From Opisthocomus hoazin (taxonomy: Eukaryota; Chordata; Aves; Opisthocomiformes; Opisthocomidae): a stretch of 64,000 bases of DNA. Under the pieces are notes generated by a model that saw only the letters and a program-made list of their open reading frames with translations, was not told the origin of the DNA and made no database searches. This document shows positions 1 to 11,780 of this stretch, in pieces (position 1 is the stretch's first letter; each line of letters begins with the position of its first letter). Both the position numbers and the translations under genes were made by a program. The stretch covers positions 6,981,379 through 7,045,378 of the forward strand of contig NC_134439.1 of assembly GCF_030867145.1 (NCBI RefSeq). The letters run 5' to 3'.

Positions 1-1764
1 GGCTAGGGACAATGTGGGGCCACTGCTGAATGAGACGGGTGTCCAGGTGACGAAGGATGCGGAGAAGGCAGAGCTACTGAATGCGTTCTTTGCTTCAGTC
101 TTCAGTGCTAAGACTGGCCCTCAGGAATCCCAGGCCCTGGAGGTAAGAGAAGAAGTCTACAAAGAGGACGAATTTCCCTTGGTCGAGGAGGACTGCGTGA
201 GGGATCGCTTAAGCAATCTGGATGTCCACAAATCCATGGGCCCCGATGGAATGCACCCACGAGTGCTGAGGGAGCTGGCGGATGTCATTGCTGAGCCACT
301 CTCCATCATCTTTGAGAGGTCCTGGAGGACAGGAGAGGTGCCCGAGGACTGGAGAAAGGCCAATGTCACTCCAATCTTCAAAAACGGCAAGAAGGAGGAC
401 CCAGGGAACTACAGGCCGGTCAGCCTCACCTCCATCCCGGGAAAGGTGATGGAGCAGCTTATCCTGGAGGCCATCATCAAGCAAGTGGAAGAAAAGAAGG
501 TTATCAGGAGTAGTCAGCACGGATTCACCAAGGGGAAATCATGGCTGACCATTCTGATAGCTTTCTATGATGACATGACTGGCTGGGTAGATGAAGGGAG
601 AGCCGTGGATGTTGTCTACTTCGACTTCAGCAAGGCTTTCGACACATTATCCCATGATATCCTCCTAGGGAACCTGAGGAAGTGTGGGCTGGATGAGTGG
701 TCGGTGAGGTGGATTGAGAACTGGCTGAATGGCAGAACTCAGAGGGTTGTCATCAGCAGCGCTGAGTCTAGTTGGAGGCTGGTAACTAGTGGTGTCCCTC
801 AGGGGTCAGTACTGGGACCAGTCTTGTTTAACTTCTTCATCAACGACCTTGATGAAGAGTTAGAATGTACCCTCAGCAAGTTTGCCGATGACACTAAACT
901 GGGAGGTGTGGTAGACACACCGGAAGGCTGTGCTGCCATTCAGCGTGACCTGGATAGGCTGGAAAGTTGGGCAGAGAGGAACCTGATGAGGTTCAACAAA
1001 GGCAAATGCTGGGTCCTGCACCTGGGGAGGAACAACCCCATGCATCAGTACAGGCTTGGGGTGGACCTGCTGGAGAGCAGCTCTGCGGAGAGGGACCTGG
1101 GTGTCCTGGTGGACGACAGGTTAACCATGAGCCAGTAGTGTGCCCTGGCTGCCAAGAAAGTCAATGGGATCCTGGGGTGCATCAAGAAGAGTGTGGCCAG
1201 CAGGTCGAGGGAGGTTCTCCTTCCCCTCTACACTGCCCTAGTGAGGCCTCATCTGGAGTACTCTGTCCAGTTCTGGGCTCCCCACTTCAAGAAGGATGAA
1301 GAGCTACTGGAGAGAGTCCAGCGGAGGGCTACAAGGATGTTGAGGGGACTGGAACATCTCCCCTACGAGGAGAGGCTGAGGGAGCTGGGCTTGTTCAGCC
1401 TGAAGAAGAGAAGGCTGCGAGGGGACCTAATAAATGCTTATAAATATCTGAAGGGTGGGTGTCAGGAGGATGGGGCTAAGCTCTTTTCAGTGGTGCCCAG
1501 AGACAGGACAAGGGGCAATGGGCACAAACTGAGGCACAGGAAGTTCCGTCTGAACATGAGGAAGAACTTCTTCCCTCTGAGGGTGACGGAGCACTGGAAC
1601 AGGCTGCCCAGGGAGACTGTGGAGTCTCCTTCTCTGGAGATATTCAAGACCCGCCTGGACAAGGTCCTGTGCAGCCTGCTGTAGGTGACCCTGCTTCAGC
1701 AGGAGGGTTGGACTAGATGACCCACAGAGGTCCCTTCCAACCCCTACTATTCTGTGATTCTGTG
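1..1764 (+). mobile_element. CR1 LINE, 3' part of ORF2 and 3' tail (cut by window edge)
   Basis: This is the 3' portion of a CR1 non-LTR retrotransposon. The frame encodes reverse transcriptase with the blocks [29 protein letters not shown] and the catalytic FADDTKLGG, followed by the C-terminal region ending in LDKVLCSLL. One frame runs from base 14 to 1684 and is interrupted by a single stop, TAG at 1136-1138, where sister copies read CAG in the motif [11 protein letters not shown]. The element ends in a short 3' UTR and tandem ATTCTGTG near 1764. It is very similar to the copies at 13.3, 37 and 51-54 kb, so it belongs to the same young subfamily. Its 5' end lies outside the window. Confidence 0.95.
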
Positions 1765-2059
1765 AAACACATGGGTTAAAATTAGCTCAAGCCCATTGCT
1801 GTTTTGGAAGTTCTTTTTGTTTGTTGCCCAGTTTTCATACACTGTGCTGGGCTGAGCCATGTAACCCTGCCCCTAACTAAGGAAGACATATGGACTCTTT
1901 TGATTAACTCAGAGTCAAACAGTTGCATAGCTGGTTGAGCTACTCAACTGATACAGGTGGTACTGAACCGATATAGCCATTCACCTAGAATCAAGGCTAC
2001 CCTCTGTTCTTCTTTGTGTTAAGTTCAGCTTGCTATGCAACATCTGTGGCTAGTAACTT
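1765..2059. other. Intergenic, no gene seen
   Basis: Unique-looking sequence between the CR1 tail and the first recognisable OR codons. It may include decayed upstream parts of the OR pseudogene, but I could not align any. Confidence 0.4.
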
Positions 2060-2500
2060 GCTACATTATTCCTTGAGCTTCATGAGCACAAATCCCTGCT
2101 TGCTAGAGATTGGCTACACTACTGTAATAGTGCCAAAGATGCTAGGTAACATTGCTATGCAGTCACAGGCCATCTCTATCACTGGCTGCTTCATCTTCTT
2201 CTTTCTTGGTTCATTTGAAAGCTTTCTACTGACTAGCATGGCCTGTGATCACTACCTGGACATTTGCAAATCATTGCATTACAGCACCAATATGGATCGT
2301 AGAGCTTATTGCTTGTTCTGGGGCATTGGTTGGGTGGATTCCTTGCACCTGCCCTTCCCACTGCCTTCATTTTCTGCCTGCCTTTCTGTGGTTCCAACAT
2401 CATCAACCACTTCTTTTGTGACTCACCACCTTTGCTTTCACGTCAAGATGTCTTTGAAATCAAAGTCACCAACTTTGTGGTGGGCACAATAGTACTATGA
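2060..2500 (+). pseudogene. Olfactory receptor pseudogene, family 6/11-like, central part only
   Basis: A degraded piece of a class A olfactory receptor GPCR. It runs from the end of TM2 (LEIGYTTVIVPKML) through TM3 (GCFIFFFLGSFESFLLTSMA), a decayed version of the DRY region (ACDHYLDICKSLHY in place of AYDRYLAICxPLHY), and TM4. Near 2310-2330 the frame changes, and it continues as [20 protein letters not shown] and [14 protein letters not shown] in extracellular loop 2. The N-terminal part, TM1, and everything from TM5 on are missing. The LEIxYTTVxVPKML and [11 protein letters not shown] motifs suggest an OR family 6 or 11 ancestor, from memory of those families. At least one frameshift and both truncations make it non-functional as an odorant receptor. 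It shows that the OR cluster once reached this side of SDR39U1. Confidence 0.85.
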
Positions 2501-3440
2501 TTCTCATGTATCTGAGTGGTGGTTTTGGGCAGGCTTTGCCCTGTGACAGAAGCAGAAGTGTTGGGCTTCCTCAGCTGCTGGCACTGAGGCTCTGTTACAG
2601 ATTGAGACTGATTGCTGGCATGTTTCTATCCCTATCACATCTTGTTAGACAGACACAGTGCAGCTGTGTAGAGGAAGTGAGAAAGGGCATGCTAGATTTT
2701 GTCTTTCTAGGAAGTTCTTTCCAGTGAAACACCACCAGACAGAGGGAGGTGGGAGGAAAACACAAGTTTGAGGCATATCCAAAGGTGCCTTACACCTGCC
2801 TTATTTTTGAAAGTTTGCAATGAAGAACCTACTAGGCTGCATCGAGGTACAGCCATCTGCCCTTTATGGTGGACTAAAAGGGAGAATGCATGTACAGGCT
2901 GCCAGCACCTCCAGCCAACATCACCACCGTGAACCATCCAGTAGACATGGGTTGAGCAGATGACACCACGTACGGGGAGCAGCTCCAACTCACCCACCCG
3001 CCTGCCAGCACATCCCACACAGAGAGCATCTGTTCATCTCCACCTTTCATCCTGTGAACCACAGGGATGCCTCTTCCTCTGCAAATAACTCCCAGTGTCT
3101 TAGATTTCCAGCTGGCTCCTCATAGAAACCTAGTTCCTTCTTTGCTTAGTCACAGGACTTGCCAAATGCTGTTACACGGCCCGCTGGCAGGGGATGTAAG
3201 ATACCCTGCTCTCTCCACAGAGAGCAGGGTATGGGCGAAGGAGGAAAGATGGTTGGGCAGGTGGGGCAATGCCTACGAGTGTACGTACAGACAAGGATAG
3301 ATGAACTGTAGATATGTAACCAAGGTGATGGAATTAGTTAATCATAAAGCACGAACAATGCTGCTATGTCCCTTGTACAGCCCTGCCCATCTGCACATTA
3401 GGTCTGGGAACAGAGGGTTTAGTCCCTAGGTAATCATTAA
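2501..3440. other. Intergenic, no gene seen
   Basis: No coding similarity or recognisable repeat was seen between the OR pseudogene and the LTR. Short open frames here have no domain motifs. Confidence 0.4.
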
Positions 3441-4021
3441 TGTTAAACAATAATGGCGGAGGGGGATTTTTAATAGAAATAGCGTTACCTAGTAATTGCA
3501 GGTGCATTTGTGGTACCTATCTATTGTGTGAATTAATTGAAGCAAAAAGTCATACATCTCCGCCCCCAAAGAAGTTAGTTTTAATTAAAACTAGCAGGTG
3601 CCTAGAACTGGTCAAGACGACCCGTGCCACAGGGAGAAGAGCCAGAAGAGGACTGAGCTTGCGCAGAAACAGGGGTCAACCCACGGACACTGTGATGAAG
3701 AGGATGAGCCTTCATTTTGAGACCCCCGACGACCACCAGTAGGAGGCACTGCGCAAGCGCGACTGGGAGGAGTGTATGGAAATAGACTGATCTGATTATG
3801 AAAGGAAGAGCTTATGCAATCAGATGAATATGTATATTTTGATCTATATAAACTGCACGGAAGGGGTATGGGGTATGCACGTTCGGTGGAATTATCCCCC
3901 GTGCATCCAGCGCTGCAATAAAGAATGCCTGCCTTTTAACACTACGTTGGTGTTACGAGGTTTTATTCCCGGATTTTCGATAACAGTGTTACGAGGTTTT
4001 ATTCCCGGATTTTCGGTGACA
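3441..4021 (+). mobile_element. Solo LTR of an avian endogenous retrovirus (fossil)
   Basis: The segment starts TGTTA and its first possible end reads TAACA at 3981-3985; a duplicated end finishes at 4021. It carries a TATATAAA box at 3845-3852 and an AATAAA polyadenylation signal at 3917-3922, followed by a short stretch to the end. That is the order expected of an LTR with U3, R and U5 on the plus strand. No internal retroviral sequence flanks it, so it is a solo LTR. I could not identify a clear target-site duplication. The family name is uncertain; it resembles avian ERV LTRs ending in TTTTCGGTAACA. Confidence 0.7.
3950..4021 (+). repeat. 36-bp tandem duplication at the LTR 3' end
   Basis: Two adjacent 36-base units, 3950-3985 and 3986-4021, differ at only two positions near their ends (GATAACA against GGTGACA). 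Each contains the block GAGGTTTTATTCCCGGATTT. This duplicates the terminal U5 segment of the LTR. Confidence 0.9.
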
Positions 4022-4564
4022 GATAGGCGGGCAGAAATATCTCCAGCATTTACCCCTGCTTCAGAACAGCTGCCAACACACAGAGGTCCTGCCCACCGGC
4101 TGCCATCACCCTCTGCTCTTTGCAGGACGCAGGATAACGGGGGCTGACAACACAGGCGGATCTGTGTGCAGCAAAGGCTGCCCAGCTGCCTGCAGCGGGA
4201 AGATTTGTCTTTCCATGTGCGTTTCATCCCATCTCAGAAGAGACATCTGAAGTCCAGGGGCAGAATTACATCCTTGAAATAATTTCTTTTCCTGTGACCC
4301 TGAGGAGAGGAGCAAGAAGGAGTGCGGAGGGAGGGGAGGCCTGGGGCCACAGAAACAACCCCAGCCTGATTCCCAGCTGCAAAATTGTTCATTCTTGATC
4401 AGAAATACTGAAAACCACTTCACTAGCATTAATTTCCGCCCTTTAACTAACTGACTGACTTAATGAGTTCCTCCGAGTTGCTTTCTCACTTCTCCGTGCA
4501 GCAGGACCAACCTATGTCTCATTCCGCATTTTAATTACAGGTGTTTAATTACATTGCTGTGATT
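4022..4564. other. Upstream region of SDR39U1, no gene seen
   Basis: No coding motif is visible. The sequence rises in GC toward the CpG island that begins near 4565. Confidence 0.4.
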
Positions 4565-5310
4565 ACGCGGCGCCCAGCCTGGCGTTTGACCAGTGGGCTC
4601 CCGCTGCGCTGCGCAGCTCCTCGGGCCCTGCTCCCTCCTCTGTCGCTCCTGCTCCCTTTCGGGCTGGTTTTAGCAGCACGTTTCGCTCCCCCCGAGCCAC
4701 CTCTCCGGCCGGCCGCCCGCCCGGTCTCCTGCGCGCTGGCACGGGAGGGGTTGACAGGCTGGGGCGCGCTGGCCCTTTAAGAGCCCCCGCTAGGAGCGGG
4801 CCCGCAGCGCGCGTGACGAGAGGGCGCATGCGCAATCGGGGCTGCCCGGCGCATGCGCGGCCGGCCCAGCGATGCGGGTGCTCGTGGGTGAGTGCGGGCC
4901 CGCGGCTGCGGCCGGGGTCGGTGCGCGGCGGCCGCTCGGAGCGCTGGTGCCGTGGGGGAGCTGCAGCCAGGCCGCTGCCGGGAGCGGGGCGGGCGCCGGC
5001 GGAGGGAGCTGGGCCTGAGTGGGGGCCGCGGGGCGCTGGGGCCCTGTGCGGGGGGCGTAGCTGTGGAGGGGGGGCTGGCCTGGGTTGAGGGTGCTGCGGG
5101 CGGCGGTTGGGGCCGGGCCCCCCCTCTCTCCCGGGGCTAGGGGTGGGACGTGGTGCGTGGCGCGGACGCGGGGAGTGGAGGCCCTCAGGGCCGGGGGAGG
5201 TGGGCGCTGGGGAGTCTGGGCCCGGAGGGGTGTGCCCCGGGAAGCTGGCCGTGGCAGTGGGGACGCCTGTGCCGGCCCGGGAACGCCAGCCCGGGTAGCA
5301 AATCTGTGAC
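4565..5310 (+). promoter_or_regulatory. SDR39U1: CpG island covering promoter, exon 1 and start of intron 1 of SDR39U1
   Basis: The stretch is strongly GC-rich with frequent CpG, in contrast to the flanks. It contains the first coding exon (4872-4887) and most of intron 1. No TATA box is evident close to the start codon, consistent with a CpG-island, broadly expressed promoter. The element CCCTTTAAGAG near 4770-4780 is T/A-rich but not a canonical TATA box. Confidence 0.85.
4824..4858 (+). promoter_or_regulatory. Pair of NRF1-type palindromes
   Basis: The perfect palindrome GCGCATGCGC occurs at 4824-4833 and again at 4849-4858, starts 25 bp apart, with the second ending 13 bp before the SDR39U1 ATG at 4872. 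It matches the core of the NRF1 consensus YGCGCAYGCGCR. NRF1 sites of this kind are usual in CpG-island promoters of housekeeping and mitochondrial-related genes. Binding is inferred from sequence only. Confidence 0.75.
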
Positions 5311-8028
5311 GTGCTGTCTTTCTCCTAGGTGGTGGGACTGGCTTTGTGGGCAGGGCCCTGACCCAGCTGCTGCGGAGCCGTGGGCATGAGGTGACCCACG
5401 TCTCTCGACAAGGAGGCAAGGATCGGATCCGCTGGGTATGAGACGAGAGTGGTCACAGGAGGAACGTGTCAGCGCTGAGGAACAAGCCCACTTGCCCTGG
5501 CCTGCCATGGCATACAGGGGATCTGCAGTGGGGAATCTGGCTCCTGTGGATGTATTCTTGGGCTGCTAGGTGCTCCATGGGTTGTAGTCATTAGGAAGGG
5601 TACTGCTGTAGCTCCAGGGAGGAAAATCTTCTCCATTCAGGCTTGTGCTCCATGTTGTGTCAGGAAGGAACTGGCTGGAGTTCTTAGGAGCCCACCCTGC
5701 TTGGTTGTTGGGATGGCTTGAGTAGGGGGGATGCTGGATGTGTGATGTCTCTGTTACCCCTGTCTAGGAAGAGTTGTCCCACTCTGGACTGCCCCCGTGC
5801 GACGCTGTGGTGAACTTGGCTGGTGAAAATGTCCTCAACCCTTTCCGCAGGTAACTTGATCTCCCATAGTGCTGTTGGGACAAGGTGAAGGCCCAGTGTT
5901 GTCAGAGAATGTGGAAGGGATCTGGGGAGGAAATGGTGTCCAGGAGACACTAGAGTTACCTAACTGTTGACATCTGGGTCCTCAAGTATCCAAAACATTT
6001 CTGTGGGCCTGTTAAGTTCTGGGAGATCTGTGGAATACAGGTTCCCTTCTGGATTGACAGTTGGAGGCCAGGAAAAGTAGTTCTGCGTTTCCAAAATGAC
6101 AATGGATGTGTCTACATTTAGATAATGCAAAATCAGAACTGAAGTTTGATTTCTGTGAAAGTATTTTTGGAAATGCTGGGCGCTTCGGAAGAGCTCACCA
6201 CACCCAGCTTTGGTATCCAGCTCCTCTGCTTCCTTTGTCCTAAGGCAATCCAAAATCTGCAGCCTTTTGTGGGAAATGGAGGGCCACCATCTCCCAAAGT
6301 CCCCTTTTATTTAGGCAGTAAGATCCCATGTCCTCCCCCTGCTCTGGGGTGGGGGGAAATTGATGTGACCTCTCGTGTGCTTGTGAGCGGCTGTCTGCTG
6401 GGGCCCTCATTGGTGCTTTTTCCTGGGATGTCCTTGTGGGGAGTGTAACCAGAGACTCTCCCTTTCCTAGATGGGGTGATGCCTTCTGCAGAGATATCAT
6501 CAGCAGCCGGGTTGAGACCACCAAGACCTTGGCCAAAGCCATTGCTGATGCTGAACAGCCACCTCGTGCTTGGGTCCTTGTCACCGGCGTAGGTACTGGT
6601 TGGTCCCAGCCAAGGCATGACTCATGCTGACCTGGAGAGGTACACCTCCAGACAGAAACACACTTTTGGGGGGACACATGTCCTGCCTTGAAATGCCAGT
6701 TTTATTGCCGTCAGTGTCGCTGTGTTTAGGCAAGCCTTGATCAGGTTTTTGGTACTACTGGAGAGGAACTTGGGTTCCTATGCTTGCTCTTGGTGTCACT
6801 AGGACAGGACCTTTTCTTAGTTTTCCTGTGAAAGCCTTTAGGCATCCTGTAGAACCAGTTTGTCTAAGCAGGGCCTCAGCTGAATCTGGCTGCAGATCTC
6901 CAACTCTGCACTTCTGCCTGCTACAGTCTTTAAAACTACCACAGTTTAGCATCTGTGATGCCCAATTTTAGAGCAAACGCCTTTCTATGCAGCCGGCGCA
7001 GTGTGTTGCTTGCTGTTAAATTTGATTCTTGGGGCTGCCAGATCAGCCTGAATATTGGTGCGTCCTGCTGCACTTGCAGAGTGCATTGGTAGTTCAAAAA
7101 TTTGTCAGCATTGTGATCAGAGAGGCCCTGTGCTGCTCTTATGAGCATGTCCCTGATGGAGTGATCAAGTTCTGGGCTCCTGGACGCAGGGAAGAGAGTC
7201 TCTTCGGGGACGGAGGGTGGCTGGTGTCATGATTCAACCCTGACCCCCTTTCTGCTGTTACACCTGCAGGCTATTACCGCCCTAGCCCCACAGCTGAGTA
7301 TACCGAAGACAGTCCTGGGGGGGATTTTGACTTCTTCTCGCACCTGGTGAGCTCCTGGGAGGCTGCAGCTGTCGTCCCTGGGAGCCCAGCTCGTGGTGTT
7401 GTGGTGAGATCTGGTGAGATGGGGCATCATGTCATTTCAGGGTGCCTCTGCTTTGGTGCTGGGGGAAGAGGAGGGAGAAGGACGTCAAGTCTTGTGCCTT
7501 TCCTTGTTGGGTTGCTGTTCCAGTCCAGCCCTCTAAGAATTGTCTCTGGGTTGTAGGTCTGGGGGTGAAGGGGGCTTTTGTCCTTTCAGATCTCACTCTG
7601 TTCTCCCCACAGGGGTAGTGCTGGGCCGAGGTGGTGGTGCAATCTCTCAAATGCTGTGGCCGTTCCGTCTGGGACTAGGAGGCCCCTTGGGCTCTGGGCT
7701 CCAGCCGTTCCCATGGATCCACATTCGGGACCTGGCTGGGATTGTGTGTCATGCCCTGGAGAGTGAGTGCCTGCAAGGTGTCCTCAACGGTGTCTCCCCA
7801 TCCTCCCCTGCCACCTCCAATGGCACCTTTGCTCAGGAGCTTGCTGCAGCTCTGGGGCGCCCAGCCCTGCTGCCAGTGCCTGCTTGGGCTGTGCGGGCTG
7901 TCTTTGGGGCAGAGCGGGCCGTCATGCTGTTGGAGGGCCAAAGGGTAGTGCCAAAACACACCCTGGAGAGCGGCTACCACTTCATCTTCCCTGACCTGTC
8001 TGGAGCTCTGAAGGACATTGTGGCCTGA
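4872..8028 (+). CDS. SDR39U1: SDR39U1, epimerase family protein (six coding exons)
   Basis: Coding exons are 4872-4887, 5329-5435, 5768-5850, 6471-6592, 7270-7413 and 7613-8028. All have GT-AG borders and matching phases, and together give 888 nt, a 295-residue protein close to the human length of about 293. It is an atypical short-chain dehydrogenase/reductase of the YfcH type. The Rossmann nucleotide loop is GGGTGFVG at residues 6-13. NLAGENVLNP lies at about 57-66, TGVGYYRP at about 107-114 and SPGGDFDFF at about 124-132. The C-terminal DUF1731-type region covers about 238-292 (LLPVPAWAVRAVFG, MLLEGQRVVP, ESGYHF). The family is predicted to bind NADP(H); its substrate is not known. The start is set by MRVLV and the GxxGxxG spacing. 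I see no frameshift or stop, so the gene looks functional. It is driven from the CpG island with two NRF1-type sites. Confidence 0.96.
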
Positions 8029-11000
8029 GGACTTCTCGGTTGGGCTGGGTTGGGCCTGGTTTTTGTGAGCTCACTGGCTCGTATGCCTTCCCCTGGATGA
8101 GACAGGGTAGTCCTGCCCCTTCTTGACACTTCCCCATCCCCATGCTGAAAGGGTGAGCAGTCTTTTCCCCTGCTGTTTCCCTTTGTGCATCCCCAGTTTA
8201 GGAGTCGTCCCTTTTATTGCCATCTGCAATCTCCACATTACCTGCTTTTGGGGAAGGCCACAAGCCCCTCTAAGGATTGTGACTGAACCTGCTATCTTCG
8301 ATTTTCCCCAATGTGCATGTGAGCTGCTTGCAGAGCAGCTGGAGAATGTAATGTCTCCTCTCCTGAGAGGCAGGGGTGGCAGCAGGAAAGAGATGTTCAG
8401 GTGTTGTAATTCTCCTCCGTGTTACTAGATGTCTGCCTTGCTGTTTTTCCCCTTTTCTTTCCCCCATGGTCACACAGACACCTAGTTATGCTCTTCTGCT
8501 TTGCCCTTCTCAGTCACGTAAGAAATGGAGTTGTGGCTGTGGGAGAAGATGCATCTTGAGGGGGCACAAAGGGTGCTGGATACGGATGGCTTGGAGACTT
8601 TGCCATCTCCTTTCTTGTGGTGGCTCTGTGCTGGTATGAAGTTGCTGTGTCAGAACCTCCCAGGTGAGTCTAGACCCAAAAGTTGCACCCCTCCAGGGTT
8701 GTGTGACTGTGATGCTGTGGTGGGGGTGAAGAAGAACACTGCTTTGCCAGCCTGTAGGGCCCAGGGTGCCAGTGGGACTGTTGCCCCTGGACTGCTCTTG
8801 AGACCTTGGGTAAGTGTCAACTACATCTGAGCTTGTGCAGGGGAGAAACTGGGTGCTTCATCTCAGCATGAGGTAGTGCAAGGCACTGCTTTAGTCAAAA
8901 GGAGCACTTCAGCTGTTGCCTTCGTTGTAGTTGCCTAATCCCAGACAGGGTAGTTTTCCCTTATTCTTATACAAGTACCATGTTATAGTACTTGTGTTCA
9001 GAGGGTTCCCCCTGATTGGGCAGTGAGAATATCTCACAAACAGTTTGTTATCCAGTGTGCAACATCCAATATGCACACAGAGCTGAGACACCAGTTTATT
9101 TCTGGTTTTGCCATAATCAGGTGCTAGGTGGATTTCCACAAAGCTAGCACACCTGGCTACAATCATATCACGTATTTATACAGTTACAAATGTCAGTTCC
9201 ACCTATTAGCCATACCCTCCTAACTAACTGGTTAGTTCTCTTCTCACTTTGGTTTGAAGATGAAGTACTCATAATATTTATGACGTATGCTCAGTCAGTA
9301 AGGATCTCTGCTTGGGCTGGGGTCTCCAGCTCAGGGGGTGTGATTTTTAGTAGTATAATGAGGATAGTTTGTTTAAGGACGCTCTTTATCATTCTTCTGC
9401 TGATAGTTCCAGATTGTTGAAAAACATCTTAATTGGTTTACGTATTTTTCCAGGATATACTTCGTTCCCAAGGACTGTAGTTCCTAATTAGACAGTTCTG
9501 TATCAACCACTCTCGTCAACATCTTGGCCTTCCTAGAGTACATATTTTACTTAAATAATTAGGTCAGACTGACCTTATATGACTATATAATGCTGAGTTC
9601 AACTGACTACACCTGGGCTGCCTTGGGAAGCAGTACCTCTTCTCTTGTGGAGAATATTACAGTTTCAGCATCTCATATTGGAAGGAAATGTATCCACGTG
9701 CTTCCCTTTACCCATTTTCACATGTCAAAAGTGGGTTGTGGGATGTGAAATCTACAGAGCAGTGAAGTTCACTGTAGCACTACTTTTGGAGAAATATTTT
9801 TAGTGTGGTGTAATTTTGGGCTAGAAAAATAAGTTGAAAAGGCACTTCAGGCAGTTAAAAGGACCTACTCCATGCCTGAAATAAGAAATCATCCAGAACA
9901 AGAGCTGTCCACATATTTCTGGTTTAGGCCAGGTTAATGTAGTCACAGTAGCTGAAGGGTCAGTCTTGGTGGAGTGTGGACTCCCCACTCACCTGCCTGC
10001 TTGCTCAGTCCAGACTGGAAACAGAATGGCGATCTGCTCAATTTCCAGGCAGGAAAATCAGAGTGAGACTGTCCAGCTGGAACTGGAGATAGTCCTTGCA
10101 GTCAGTGTGAGCACAGCCAGGTCAGCTGGGACTTTGGGAATAGCTAAGAAAGCAGTATTGCCTGGCTTGCCTGGATTGTGTCTGTGCTGCCTTTAAGTTA
10201 GGTACAGATTCCTTCCTCTTTCCACATGCCTCAGTTTCCTGTCCTGGAGAGCGGGCTGACCTGCCCCGAGTTGCAGGCACACTTCATTGTAGGGCAGTGT
10301 AATGGGGACAATCAGCGTTGCTTCATCTTAGTTATTCCAGCTACTTCTTAGAGCCTCAGACTTCAGTCTGCTTCCCTAGATGTTTTGTGGGCTACAGCAT
10401 CCTTCTGTCAGGCAGGCTGGCTAGCCAGCCCAATTAGGTTGTTTCTGTACCTATGTGCACCTTGATGACTGCAACGGCTTTGGGTTGTGAGTGGAAATAA
10501 AGACAAGTATGGCTGGAAAAGCACTGGAAACCCAGAGCTCTTCTGAAAGAGGATTGCATATCCCATGAAGGATCACCACTAAGCAGAGTTCCCAGGCCTC
10601 GGACTCCCTGCCTGGATCTGTAACTCACTCAGGATTTTGAAGGGTTGCCTCTGCATGAGGCTTGGCTTAAACACATGTCACAGGACTTAAATGAGCTTCT
10701 GACACCTAAATCCAAGTACGGGATCTGAAAACACTGGCTGCTGGGTGCAATTAGGACTTTCCATCATGATAAATTTACGTACACATCATGCCCCTTTGTC
10801 TACTGCGAAGCCAGAAAATGTGTTAGGGTGACAGCAAGCTGAGATATGGACTGGATTTTGGACCAGTGTCTATTTTTGATGACCATAAGGAAACCCTGGC
10901 TGCAGGCTGCAAGACTTTGTGATCCAAAGTACAGGTCTTGTGCTGTTGCAGCGCTGGCACAGCCAGCCCTGTAGTGCTTAGTGCTGGCAGAGTGTTTCTG

Positions 11001-11094
11001 TAAGCATGTCTGAGCCCACTGTAGTGCCCCAGATATGCTCTGAAGATTTACTCTGACTTGGGGTAAGTCTCTCTGTTATTTTAGAGGTGAATGC
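8029..11094. other. Downstream of SDR39U1, no gene seen
   Basis: The start of this stretch must contain the SDR39U1 3' UTR, but I could not fix its end; no AATAAA is obvious close to the stop codon. The first AATAAA I noticed, near 10495, is too far to assign. No protein motif or known repeat was recognised in the remainder. Confidence 0.4.
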
Positions 11095-11780
11095 TTGTCA
11101 TTGGTGAGACCTGTCAAGAGCAGCTGCTGCCTCCAGCAGCCCCGGCCTAGGACCCTCCTGCCTGGCCACTGGCCTCCCAGCCTGGTGCCCAGTTACCCAG
11201 GGTCTCTGCTGCAGTTGAGGGATGCAGCTGCTGCTTTCCTGCTTGCAGGATTGCTCAGCCCTGAGGCTGAGCACCTGTCAGAGGCACGTGCACACAGAGA
11301 CAGGCAGATGATGCTGATGTGGCTGGTCACACACTGCCCCAGCCAAGATGCTGCTCTCGGCAGCACCCGCACACAGGACCTGTGGAACACAAGCACAGCC
11401 AGCCATGTGCCTTCCTGCTCTGGGGCTGGCAGACTCACATGGCACCCTAAGGGTTCACAAGCACATGCACGCTCATGAGTCCCTCGAGCAGCAGCATGAC
11501 CCCTCTGCCTGCCCCGAACCCCTACCTGGACCCCAGCCCTCTGACCCGTCCCACAGGTCCTCTACTCACCAGCTGGTCCAGCTTGATACACCAGACACAC
11601 AGCACTCACACTCGTCCCAAGGGCACTCCATGTTTGCAGGTACCCCCAGCTACCAGCATGGCCTTCTTACCTACCTGATAGTCCTGCCCAAACCTGAGGC
11701 CTCCTGCTTGCCAGCTGGTCCAGCCTTAAGTTTGCAGGTGGATACATGCACCTGTCCCATGCATCAATTAGTGCGAGTGA
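11095..11780 (+). repeat. Unassigned interspersed repeat, plus-strand copy (left arm of inverted pair)
   Basis: Translated in matching frames, this segment resembles the reverse complement of 15.4-16.15 kb. Shared blocks include QxPxPRTL with SxEAExLS further on, and later YxDPSPLT followed by GPLL and WSSLxHQ. I use these only as alignment anchors, not as evidence of coding. Similarity is moderate, so the copies are old or came from separate insertions. The repeat is rich in CA/TG dinucleotides. It may be LTR-derived, but I do not recognise the family. Confidence 0.65.

Noticed and set aside
4790-5419. A 209-codon minus-strand frame over the CpG island
   Set aside because: It is antisense to SDR39U1 exon 1 and intron 1 and proline/arginine/alanine rich, a composition artefact.
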